From NCBI GenBank assembly GCA_002327965.1, contig DCVB01000002.1, positions 1 through 23,769 on the forward strand: a DNA stretch of 23,769 bases, read 5' to 3'. Positions 16,513 to 22,907 of this stretch are shown here, in pieces. This DNA comes from Candidatus Aminicenantes bacterium UBA2199. Lineage in GTDB: Bacteria > Acidobacteriota > Aminicenantia > UBA2199. Position numbers and translations under genes: made by a program. The notes below the pieces were generated by a model. That model was not told the DNA's origin and ran no database searches. It saw nothing but the letters and a program-made list of their open reading frames with translations. The stretch's first letter is position 1; every line of letters starts with the position of its first letter.

Positions 16513-16745
16513 TAAATTCCAAGCACCAAGCACCAAATTCCAAATAAATTCCAAATTCCAAATTCCAATAACCCAAACGAAAGCTCCTTCCAGTTTCCTG
16601 TCTTCGTTTTGGTCAAAGTCCCCGCCAGGGGATTTGGTAATTGGAATTTGGTGCTTGTTTGGGATTTGGAATTTGTGATTTGGAATTTAAGTCTTCCTAT
16701 TGCCTTTTCACCGTCAACCGTACACCGTATACCGTCAACCGATTA
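16513..16745. repeat. AT-rich inverted heptad element, copy 1, plus CCGTCAA array
   Basis: The left arm (16515-16567) is built of AATTCCA and AGCACCA words with one 4-nt slip (AATA). The centre is about 55 nt and contains CCCC/GGGG pairing around 16620-16630. The right arm (16631-16689) is the inverted partner (TTGGAAT type words). A constant AGTCTTCCTATTGC block follows to 16703, then five CCGTCAA-type words at 16711-16745. A second copy with the same order lies at 17360-17587. The 3' 40 bp of the arms plus the constant block are identical in the two copies (16664-16703 and 17502-17541). Confidence 0.85.
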
Positions 16746-16785
16746 CAATCTATCCCTGCCGAAAACCGAGTTCAATTTTTCTCTT

Positions 16786-16820
16786 GCCGTACGCCCTGCG
16801 CCTTACGCCTTACGCCGAGT
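16786..16820. repeat. Heptad array (GCCTTAC type) ending in CGAGTTCTGA
   Basis: Five 7-nt words in register: GCCGTAC, GCCCTGC, GCCTTAC twice and GCCGAGT, followed by TCTGA. The same word set and the same CGAGTTCTGA end recur at 18237-18276. The reverse complement appears at the window end (23704 onward). It lies directly at the 3' end of the minus-strand membrane protein gene. Confidence 0.78.
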
Positions 16821-16825
16821 TCTGA

Positions 16826-17275
16826 TCAATCCTGGACCAGGGAAATACTCAGTTGATTGACATTGATCCTGCTCAGGCTCAGGAACGCCTTGAAGTGAAA
16901 ATAGAACAACACGAACAGGCCGTAGAAAACGACGTTGGGGCCGGGCAGCACGGCCACGAAGGCGGTGAAGGGCAGGAGCAGCGCCTCGGCGATCACATAG
17001 AACAGCCGCCGCAGGCGCTTGCGCCGCATCCACGCTTGCATGTACTCCCGGACATCGGTTTCGTTCATGCCGCCGGCCCGTACCTCGATTGTGTAGTCGG
17101 GCAGGTGGCCCAGCAGCCGCTGCAGCGACAGGTAGCGCATGACGCCGGGAGCATGCTTCCTGAGAACGTCAATGCCCTTGCTGACCAGTTTGTGATTCGA
17201 GGAAAGCTCCGGGTAATCCAACAGGCGGAGCATGCGGCCGGGGGCGGGCGAAATCTCGATGGTAACTCTGTCCAT
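16826..17275 (-). CDS. Small protein with two membrane segments, resembling K+/H+ exchange-related proteins
   Basis: From the ATG at 17275 the product is 149 aa. The first 95 residues are soluble (MDRVTIEISPAPGRMLRLLD, then a basic RRKRLRR stretch). The C-terminal part has two hydrophobic segments (LFYVIAEALLLPFTAFVAVL and NVVFYGLFVLFYFHF), joined by a short PGP turn. The LPGPN-type turn between two helices recalls the mitochondrial K+-H+ exchange-related family, a weak likeness from memory only. No SD precedes the ATG. A TATAAT at 17285-17290 would place the RNA start next to the ATG, so translation may be leaderless. A TTG at 17329 would add 18 residues. The gene lies between two copies of the same repeat element. 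Confidence 0.7.
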   Translation of the reverse strand: MDRVTIEISPAPGRMLRLLDYPELSSNHKLVSKGIDVLRKHAPGVMRYLSLQRLLGHLPDYTIEVRAGGMNETDVREYMQAWMRRKRLRRLFYVIAEALLLPFTAFVAVLPGPNVVFYGLFVLFYFHFKAFLSLSRINVNQLSISLVQD

Positions 17276-17284
17276 GCACAGCAG

Positions 17285-17312
17285 ATTATAGCGAAACGGC
17301 TGAATAAAGCAA
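17285..17312 (-). promoter_or_regulatory. Promoter close to the start of the two-TM protein gene
   Basis: On the minus strand TTGCTT (17307-17312) and TATAAT (17285-17290) are 16 bp apart. The -10 hexamer ends ten bases before the ATG, which implies a very short or absent leader. The same TTGCTT hexamer is used in the candidate promoter at 12547. Confidence 0.6.
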
Positions 17313-17359
17313 CCGGACTCGGGGGGCAACGACCGTTAGAAAAGCCGTCAATAGTAAGA

Positions 17360-17587
17360 ATTCAAATTCCAAATCACAAGCACCAAATTCCAAATAAATT
17401 CCAAGCTCCAAATTCCAATTTCCAAAACGAAAAATCCTTGAAATAGCAGGCATTTTCTTCGTTTGGGTCATTTGGACATTGGAATTTGGAATTTGTTTGT
17501 TATTTGGAATTTGTGATTTGGAATTTAAGTCTTCCTATTGCATCTCCTCTTCCCGTCAACCGTCAACCGTTCACCGTAAACCGATTC
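17360..17587. repeat. AT-rich inverted heptad element, copy 2, plus CCGTCAA array
   Basis: The left arm (17364-17423) consists of AAATTCC, AAATCAC and AAGCACC words, with the same 4-nt slip as copy 1. The centre is about 40 nt. The right arm (17461-17527) is its inverted partner. The outer 16 nt of left and right arms (AAATTCCAAATCACAA) are perfect inverted repeats. The constant AGTCTTCCTATTGC block is followed by five CCGTCAA-type words at 17553-17587. The element fills most of the 325-bp gap between the two minus-strand genes. Confidence 0.85.
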
Positions 17588-17600
17588 CTTTGCCTTTGGG

Positions 17601-18071
17601 CTATTTTTTCCAGCCGCGGGCAATGAGGAACACCCCGAACACGATCAGCACCGAGGGCCAGAAGAAATCACGGACGTACCAGCGGATCTGGTGGTAGAAG
17701 GGGCTGAAGAACGGCAGGTTATGCATCAGGAACAGGCCGCCGATGACGATCAGCAGGATGCCCAGGAACAGGGGAATGGAGTCATTGGCGCTTGAACTCG
17801 GCGCGGCGCCGGCCGGAGATGACGATTCCGGCGCGGAGGCCGTTGCCGCGGCCGCCGACAGGTTCGATGCCGGGGCGGCGGAAGCCTCGTAAGGCTCGTA
17901 GGGGATGATGATCAGGGCGATGATATAGGCCAGCACGGCCGAGCCGCCCACGAAGAACAGGGCGACGGCGACCAGGCGGACGATGACCGGGTCGATATCG
18001 AAGTATTCGGCGATGCCGCCGCAGACGCCGCCCAGCATGCGGTTTTTCCGGCTTCTGTACAGTCGTTTCAT
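17601..18071 (-). CDS. PspC-domain membrane protein
   Basis: This 156-aa protein begins MKRLYRSRKNRMLGGVCGGI, then AEYFDIDPVIVRL, the PspC signature, followed by a hydrophobic helix. An Ala/Ser/Pro-rich linker (about residues 65-93) leads to two more hydrophobic segments (LFLGILLIVIGGLFLMHNL and FWPSVLIVFGVFLIARG), like the membrane half of LiaI/LiaF-type proteins. PspC proteins take part in envelope-stress sensing. No pspA, pspB or regulator gene is nearby, so its circuit is unknown. The ATG is preceded by AAGGAGG on the minus strand. Confidence 0.88.
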   Translation of the reverse strand: MKRLYRSRKNRMLGGVCGGIAEYFDIDPVIVRLVAVALFFVGGSAVLAYIIALIIIPYEPYEASAAPASNLSAAAATASAPESSSPAGAAPSSSANDSIPLFLGILLIVIGGLFLMHNLPFFSPFYHQIRWYVRDFFWPSVLIVFGVFLIARGWKK

Positions 18072-18140
18072 CTTGTCCTCCTTGGGAGCTTGCCCTTAGA
18101 TCGTTATAACGCAAATTACGTCAAAAAAGTTCAAGATCTC

Positions 18141-18276
18141 AGCGTAGGGCGTACGGCGTAAGGCATAAGGTGACCGCGATTTATCGAAATCAGCGTGAGT
18201 TCCATGCACAACTGAACAGATTTCTTTTGTTTTCTTGCCCTACACCTTATGCCCTGCACCTTACACCGAGTTCTGA
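18141..18276. repeat. Heptad inverted pair upstream of lexA
   Basis: The left arm (18141-18175) has five words, AGCGTAG, GGCGTAC, GGCGTAA, GGCATAA and GGTGACC. After a 61-nt centre the right arm (18237-18271) has GCCCTAC, ACCTTAT, GCCCTGC, ACCTTAC and ACCGAGT, then TCTGAGA. The arms are reverse-complementary in the same register. The pair lies between the divergent pspC and lexA genes and ends 10 bp before the lexA -35 box. Confidence 0.85.
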
Positions 18277-18286
18277 GAATTTCTTG

Positions 18287-18315
18287 TTGACAAATGCGGG
18301 AAGGCATATTACTAT
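18287..18315 (+). promoter_or_regulatory. lexA promoter
   Basis: A perfect TTGACA (18287-18292) and TACTAT (18310-18315) are 17 bp apart. Between them ATGC (18294-18297) and GCAT (18304-18307) form a short inverted repeat with a 6-bp spacer. This position would suit a repressor operator, so it is a candidate autoregulatory LexA site, but no known LexA box (CTG-N10-CAG or GAAC-N4-GTTC) is present. Confidence 0.7.
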
Positions 18316-18341
18316 TAAAAAGGCGAACAGGAGACGAACAA

Positions 18342-18971
18342 ATGGTGACGCGAAAGCAAAAGCTCATCCTGGACAGGATCCGGGAATTCTGCCGGCGCAA
18401 CGGCTATTTTCCCACCGTGCGCGAGATCGCCGCCGCTGCCGGCGTCTCTTCGCCGGCCACCGTCCAAGCCTACCTCAACCGCCTGCTGCGCCGCGGGGCG
18501 CTGCGCCGGCAGGGGCGCGCCTGGAGCCTGGCGGACCCACCGGATCGCCGTCCCCTTGGGGGGCTGGCCCTTGAGCCGCAGTCCGGGGACGAGGGGCGGG
18601 TCGTGCCGCTGGTGGGCATGGTGCCGGCCGGCCCGGCGCTGGAGATGTTCGCCGAGCTGGGCGACGAGGTCGTGCTGCCCGATTGGCTGGCGGAGAAGGG
18701 CGGCGACGTCGTCGCCTTCCGCGTCCAGGGCCAGAGCATGAAGGACGCCTACATCCAGGACGGCGACCTGGTCCTGATCCGGCGCGCCGATAAGGCCGAT
18801 TCCGGGCAGATGGTGGTGGCCCGGCTCGGCGACGGCTCGATCACCCTCAAGCGCCTGAAGCGCGACCGGGACGGCTACGTCCTGGTGCCGGAAAACCCCG
18901 AGTACGCCGCGATCACCGCCCCCTTCCAGCTGGTGGGCAAGGTGGTGGGCGTCATGCGCAAGTACCGGTGA
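18342..18971 (+). CDS. lexA: LexA SOS repressor
   Basis: The ATG at 18342, 7 nt after AGGAGA, gives 209 aa. An upstream in-frame start at 18294 lies within the promoter and is rejected. The winged helix-turn-helix covers residues 1-62 (FPTVREIAAAAGVSSPATVQ). The self-cleaving peptidase domain has the Ala96-Gly97 site in VGMVPAGPAL, Ser132 in VQGQSMKDAYIQDGDLV, and Lys170 in ITLKRLKR. Activated RecA would trigger cleavage and derepress DNA-damage genes. The linker (residues 64-73) is encoded by a 33-bp element also found in dnaE. GTGA overlap with dinB shows an operon. Confidence 0.95.
   Translation: MVTRKQKLILDRIREFCRRNGYFPTVREIAAAAGVSSPATVQAYLNRLLRRGALRRQGRAWSLADPPDRRPLGGLALEPQSGDEGRVVPLVGMVPAGPALEMFAELGDEVVLPDWLAEKGGDVVAFRVQGQSMKDAYIQDGDLVLIRRADKADSGQMVVARLGDGSITLKRLKRDRDGYVLVPENPEYAAITAPFQLVGKVVGVMRKYR
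18530..18562. repeat. 33-bp intragenic repeat, copy in lexA
   Basis: This segment is identical over 33 bp to 21805-21837 in dnaE. Here its first base is the third codon position, so it is read ADPPDRRPLG in the LexA linker. The CCGTCCCC arm faces GGGGCTGG with one mismatch and one wobble, a decayed form of the hairpin seen in dnaE. Confidence 0.9.
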
Positions 18972-20152
18972 AGACGCCCTCGGTCCTGCACCTGGACATC
19001 GACGCCTTTTTCGCGGCGGTCGAGGAGGCGCTGGAGCCCGCTCTGCGGGGCAAGCCGCTCATCGTCGGCGGCCTGGCCCACGAGCGCGGCGTGGTCTGCA
19101 CCGCCTCCTACGCGGCGCGGCGCTTCGGCGTGCACTCGGGCATGGCGCTGCGCACCGCGGCCAGGAAATGCCCGCAGGCCGTTTTCCGCCGCGGAAGCTA
19201 CCATCTTTACCGCCGCATCTCCAACCGCTTCTTCGCCTGCCTGCGCCGCTTCTCGCCGCGGGTGGAGGAGGTGTCGGTCGACGAGGCCTACGTCGACCTG
19301 GGCGGCAGCCGCTACCTGGCGCCTTCGGTTTACGAGCTGGCGGCGCGCGTCAAGGCGGAGGCCGAGCGCGAGATCGGGCTGAGGATCTCGGCCGGCCTGG
19401 GTTGCACGCGCCTGGGCGCCAAGCTGGCCTGCGAGGCGGCCAAGCCGGGCGGCCTGTTCCGGCTGCACGACGAAGAGGAGTTCATGGCGCAACTGACGCT
19501 GGACAGGATCCCCGGCGTCGGGCCGCAGACCCACTTCGTGCTGCAGGGGCTGGGGGTGCGCCGCGGCCGCGAGCTGAAGATCAAATACCCGGCCATGTGG
19601 CGCAAGGTCTTCGCCGGCCAGTATGCCGGCGGCATGGAGCGCGGCCTGCCCGAGCCGGCCAGCCGCAGCCTGAGCCGCGAGACGACCTTCCCCCACGACA
19701 TCCGCGACGAGGGGCTGCTGCGCTCGCACCTGGCCTACCTGCTCGAGCGGCTGGCGGCGCAGCTGCTGCGTGATCGGCTGTTCGCCGGCCGCGTCGAGGT
19801 CAAGGCGCGCTTCAGCGACTTCTCCACCTTCACCCGGCGCGCGGCGCTGCCGTTCCCCACCTTTTCCTACTTCCACCTCTGGCAGGCGGCGCAGCCGCTG
19901 CTGTGCTCGCTGCTGGCCAAGCGGGACCTGCCGCTGCGCCTGGTCGGCGCCAAGGTGGAGGACCTGCAGGCGGGGCGCGACATTCTGCCGTTCTTCTCCC
20001 TGCGCGACGAGAAGATGACCGCCGCCATCGCCGGCGTCAAGGAGCGCTTCGGGTTCTCTTCCTTACGAAATGCCCGATCCATGCTTCTTGAAGAGCTTTA
20101 TCCGGTGGAAAGGGAGGGGATGGTGCTGAAGACGGCATCCTTGACGAAGTAA
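18968..20152 (+). CDS. dinB: DinB-family (Y-family) translesion DNA polymerase
   Basis: GTG at 18968 overlaps the lexA TGA and gives 394 aa. The palm has LHLDIDAFFAAVEE with Asp10 and the steric-gate Phe pair, and SVDEAYVDLGG with Asp105 and Glu106, so all three catalytic acids are present. The fingers contain ASYAARRFGVHSGM and the thumb a helix-hairpin-helix (LDRIPGVGPQTH). It should bypass damaged bases with low fidelity. Intact acids argue against an ImuB-type inactive relative, although the position between lexA and dnaE is that of imuB. No clear beta-clamp motif (QxxLxLF type) is visible at the C-terminus. Confidence 0.92.
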   Translation: MKTPSVLHLDIDAFFAAVEEALEPALRGKPLIVGGLAHERGVVCTASYAARRFGVHSGMALRTAARKCPQAVFRRGSYHLYRRISNRFFACLRRFSPRVEEVSVDEAYVDLGGSRYLAPSVYELAARVKAEAEREIGLRISAGLGCTRLGAKLACEAAKPGGLFRLHDEEEFMAQLTLDRIPGVGPQTHFVLQGLGVRRGRELKIKYPAMWRKVFAGQYAGGMERGLPEPASRSLSRETTFPHDIRDEGLLRSHLAYLLERLAAQLLRDRLFAGRVEVKARFSDFSTFTRRAALPFPTFSYFHLWQAAQPLLCSLLAKRDLPLRLVGAKVEDLQAGRDILPFFSLRDEKMTAAIAGVKERFGFSSLRNARSMLLEELYPVEREGMVLKTASLTK

Positions 20153-20195
20153 GCAGCCCAAATGCCCGAAAGCAATATTCTCAGACTCACCCCCC

Positions 20196-20230
20196 GACCC
20201 CCTCTCTTGCGAAGAGAGGGGGTCCTTTTC
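20196..20230 (+). terminator. Terminator-like hairpin after dinB
   Basis: GACCCCCTCTCTT (20196-20208) and AAGAGAGGGGGTC (20212-20224) form a perfect 13-bp stem with a GCG loop, followed by CTTTTCT. It begins 44 nt after the dinB stop and could end the lexA-dinB transcript. C-rich/G-rich hairpins of this look are also a widespread intergenic repeat class. Confidence 0.7.
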
Positions 20231-20244
20231 TGCGTCTTCGCTAT

Positions 20245-20270
20245 CCCCTTCTCTTTGGGAAGAGAAGGGG
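20245..20270. repeat. Second C-rich/G-rich hairpin before dnaE
   Basis: CCCCTTCTCTT (20245-20255) and AAGAGAAGGGG (20260-20270) form a perfect 11-bp stem with a TGGG loop. It resembles the hairpin 20 nt upstream, as if the two were related units. No T run follows directly. A seven-T run lies later at 20303-20309, near the dnaE start. Confidence 0.72.
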
Positions 20271-20319
20271 TAGGGGATGAGTTGATCATTCGCTGCCAGA
20301 ACTTTTTTTATCACGTATC

Positions 20320-22755
20320 ATGAATTACGTCCCCTTACGCGTCTATTCCGTCTTTTCCCAGGGCGAAGGCGTCGTCGATCCCGCCTCCCTCGGCGACCTC
20401 ATGCAGAAAGCCAAGGTCCCGTACCTTCCCGTCTGCGACCCCATGTCCTTGATCGGCTGGGAGAAATTCCACAAGGAGGCCGACGCCCGCGGCCTGAAAC
20501 CGCTGCTGGGTACCGAGATCCGGCTGCCGGAAAAGGGGAGCCTGCTGCTGTTCCCGGTTACGCCGGCCGGCTACCTCTCCCTGGTCTCCTGCCTGAACCG
20601 CCGCGCCCTGCCCGCCAGGCTGCCCGGGGTGCAGGCGGTCTTCCTGCCGGCGCGGCCCGACCCCGAGCTCGTGCGCCGGCTGCAGGCGAAGGTCGGCAGG
20701 GAAAATTTCTACCTGGGGCTGGAATGGGGGAGCGGCCAATGGCTGCGCGACCTGGCGGCGGCCGCCGGCGTTCCCCTGGCCTGGGCACAGGCGCTGCGCT
20801 GGACCGGTGATGCGCGCAAGTACGCCGTGGCCCAAGCCGTCTTCCGCCACCGACCCCTGCCGGAGACCCTGCGCCAGGATGCCGCGCTGGACGGCCTGCT
20901 GCCGGCAACGGCCGTCGCGCGGCGCTTCGGCGACGAGGGGCGCCAGGCCCTGGCCAACACCCTGCGCCTGGCCGAGCGCGTCACTTTCCGCTTCGACGCG
21001 CTGGGGGAGCTGTTCCCCGGGGAGGGCCACGAGCTGGAAGACATGGTGCGCCGCAAGCTGGACGAGCGCAACGCCGGGCACGCCGGGCGCGAGCGCGCAT
21101 TGCAGGAGCTGCGCGTGATCCGCGCCACCGGGGCGGCGGCCTATTTCCTCATCGCCGGTGAGATCGCCGGGTTCTGCCGCCAGCGGCGCATCTTCTTCAG
21201 CCTGCGCGGCTCGGGCGGCGCCTCCTTCGTCCTTTTCCTGCTGGGCATGACGTCGGTCGACCCGCTGGCGCACGGGCTGCTGTTCGAACGCTTCGTCAAC
21301 AGCCAGCGCGATGACCTGCCCGACATCGACGTCGACATCGATTCCTCGCGGCGTCCCGAAGTGTTCCAGTGGCTGTTCGAGCGCTGGCGCGACCGGGTGG
21401 CCTTCGTCTCCAGCCACAAGTTCTTCGGCGCCCGCTCGGCCCTCTACGAAACGGCCCGTGCCTTCGGTTGCAACCCCGACGAGGCCCGCGCCCTGGCCAG
21501 GCCCCTGCCCCTGTTCGCCGCGCCGCGAGAGCTGGCCGGCCGCGGCCGTGGCGGACAGAGAGCAATTTTCGAGTCCGCCGCCCGGCTCGACGGCGTGTTC
21601 CACGAACTGTCACTGCACGTGGGCGGCGTGGTCTTCGCCGCCGGCGCCATCGGGCGCGTCCTGCCGCTGACGCGCTCGCCGGAAGGTTTTCCGCAGATCG
21701 CCTGGGACAAGGACACGGTCGAGCGCCTGCGCATCTTCAAGCTGGACCTGCTGGGGGTGCGCGGCTTCGAGGTCATCGCGCCCGTGGCCCTGGACGCCGG
21801 CTCCGGCGGACCCACCGGATCGCCGTCCCCTTGGGGGACGGACGCGGACGCTGCCCTGGTCTGGCAAAATATCCAGGCGGCGCGCACCAAAGGCTGCTTC
21901 CAGCTGGAGAGCCCGCTGGCCAGGGAAAACCTGCTCAAGGCGCGGCCGGCGAGCCTGGAGGAGCTGGCCATCGCCGTGGCCATCATCCGCCCCGGGCCGG
22001 CGAAGTCGGGGATGAAGGCGGCCTACATTGAACGGCGGCCGCCCGCGCACCCCCTGCTGGGGCAGTTGTTCCCGCACAGCCGCGGCGCCCTGATCTTCGA
22101 GGAGCAGATCTCGGTGCTGCTGCACCATGTCAGCGGCTGGAACCTGGAAGAGGCCGAGAAGGCGCGCCGCGAACTGAAGAAAAAAAGGGGCGAAGCCCTG
22201 CGCGGCGAATTTTTCGCGCGCGGGGAGCGGAACGGCTGGAGCGTTGGCGAGCTCGAGCTGTTCTGGAAGCTGGCCCTCGATTTCTCGCTCTACGCCTTCT
22301 GCCAGGCGCACAGCCTGGCCTACGGTCATGCCGCTTTTCTTTCGGCCTGGATGAAGACCCATCGGCCGCTGGAGTTCTTCTGCCGCCTGCTCAACGCCGG
22401 CGGCGGCTACTACCCGCTGCCCGACTACATTGCCGAAGCCAGGGACTGGGGACTGGCCGTCCTGCCCCCCGATGTCAACCGCAGCGCCCTGGGCTTCCGC
22501 GCCGAGGCAAGGGCCATCCGCACCGGGTTGACGGCCGTCAAGGGCGTCGGCGTCCGGCTGGCGGAGCGCCTGGTGGAGAGCCGCGGCCCCGGCTATGCCA
22601 GCCTGGAGGACCTGCTGCTGCGCACGCGCCTCAGCGAGCGCGACCTGGCGGCGCTGCTGGCGGTGTCGGCGCTGGCCGGCCTGGGCCGCGACGGATTCAG
22701 TCCGGAGGAACGGCGCCGCAACTGGCAGCAGTACCTGGGCTTCCAGCCGTCATAA
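20320..22755 (+). CDS. Short DnaE-type (C-family) DNA polymerase, probable error-prone DnaE2-like enzyme
   Basis: The product is 811 aa, against roughly 1,000-1,170 for DnaE2 and DnaE1. The N-terminal PHP domain (about 1-230) is degenerate: VPLRVYS replaces the HxH start. The palm keeps Asp337 and Asp339 (LPDIDVDID) and Asp476 (FKLDLLGVRG), so polymerase activity is expected. The fingers show GCFQLES, IIRPGPAKSGM, EEQISVLL and AHSLAYGHAAFLSAWMK. A helix-hairpin-helix (AVKGVGVRLAERLVESR) lies near residue 735, and the protein ends about 60 residues later, so the OB-fold and tau-binding tail are missing. Residues 496-506 come from a 33-bp repeat. No SD precedes the ATG. Placement after lexA-dinB suggests damage-induced synthesis. 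Confidence 0.88.
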   Translation: MNYVPLRVYSVFSQGEGVVDPASLGDLMQKAKVPYLPVCDPMSLIGWEKFHKEADARGLKPLLGTEIRLPEKGSLLLFPVTPAGYLSLVSCLNRRALPARLPGVQAVFLPARPDPELVRRLQAKVGRENFYLGLEWGSGQWLRDLAAAAGVPLAWAQALRWTGDARKYAVAQAVFRHRPLPETLRQDAALDGLLPATAVARRFGDEGRQALANTLRLAERVTFRFDALGELFPGEGHELEDMVRRKLDERNAGHAGRERALQELRVIRATGAAAYFLIAGEIAGFCRQRRIFFSLRGSGGASFVLFLLGMTSVDPLAHGLLFERFVNSQRDDLPDIDVDIDSSRRPEVFQWLFERWRDRVAFVSSHKFFGARSALYETARAFGCNPDEARALARPLPLFAAPRELAGRGRGGQRAIFESAARLDGVFHELSLHVGGVVFAAGAIGRVLPLTRSPEGFPQIAWDKDTVERLRIFKLDLLGVRGFEVIAPVALDAGSGGPTGSPSPWGTDADAALVWQNIQAARTKGCFQLESPLARENLLKARPASLEELAIAVAIIRPGPAKSGMKAAYIERRPPAHPLLGQLFPHSRGALIFEEQISVLLHHVSGWNLEEAEKARRELKKKRGEALRGEFFARGERNGWSVGELELFWKLALDFSLYAFCQAHSLAYGHAAFLSAWMKTHRPLEFFCRLLNAGGGYYPLPDYIAEARDWGLAVLPPDVNRSALGFRAEARAIRTGLTAVKGVGVRLAERLVESRGPGYASLEDLLLRTRLSERDLAALLAVSALAGLGRDGFSPEERRRNWQQYLGFQPS
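21805..21841. repeat. 33-bp intragenic repeat with hairpin, copy in dnaE
   Basis: Positions 21805-21837 match 18530-18562 in lexA exactly. The first base here is codon position one, giving GGPTGSPSPWG. CCGTCCCC (21823-21830) and GGGGACGG (21834-21841) form a perfect 8-bp stem with a TTG loop. The site lies between the third catalytic Asp and the GCFQLES motif, where DnaE proteins usually have a plain helical stretch. Confidence 0.9.
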
Positions 22756-22759
22756 ACTA

Positions 22760-22850
22760 GTAGACGGGTAGAAGGGTAGAAGGGGAGCGGCAATGACAGC
22801 AAACTCTTTTCCTGAACCCTTTAACTCTTGAACTCTTCAACTCCAACATT
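22760..22850. repeat. Octad arrays between dnaE and the glutaredoxin gene
   Basis: GTAGACGG and two GTAGAAGG words plus a degenerate GGAGCGGC lie at 22760-22791. CTTTAACT, CTTGAACT and CTTCAACT lie at 22819-22842. Both are in 8-nt register. The second set is purine/pyrimidine-inverted relative to the first but only loosely complementary. The set ends at the -35 box of the next promoter. Confidence 0.72.
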
Positions 22851-22878
22851 GACTTTTGTCCGGGCGGCGATTTATAAT
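22849..22878 (+). promoter_or_regulatory. Sigma70-type promoter of the glutaredoxin operon
   Basis: TTGACT (22849-22854) and a perfect TATAAT (22873-22878) are 18 bp apart. The start codon is 29 nt downstream, behind GGAGGAGG. Confidence 0.75.
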
Positions 22879-22907
22879 GGCGGGCATCAACCTGGAGGAG
22901 GCGACAG

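Noticed and set aside
16609..16860. Plus-strand small frames across the repeats, such as 16609-16860 and 17479-17697
   Set aside because: The translations simply repeat the periodic DNA words (GFGNWNL, DLEF), have no SD and are not conserved-looking. They are repeats, not genes.
18294..18341. Longer LexA start at 18294
   Set aside because: It lies between the -35 and -10 boxes and lacks an SD; ATG 18342 has AGGAGA and gives the usual N-terminus.
18287..18341. Standard LexA boxes at the lexA promoter (CTG-N10-CAG, or GAAC-N4-GTTC)
   Set aside because: GAAC occurs twice at 18324 and 18335 but as a direct, not inverted, repeat, so no standard box is supported.
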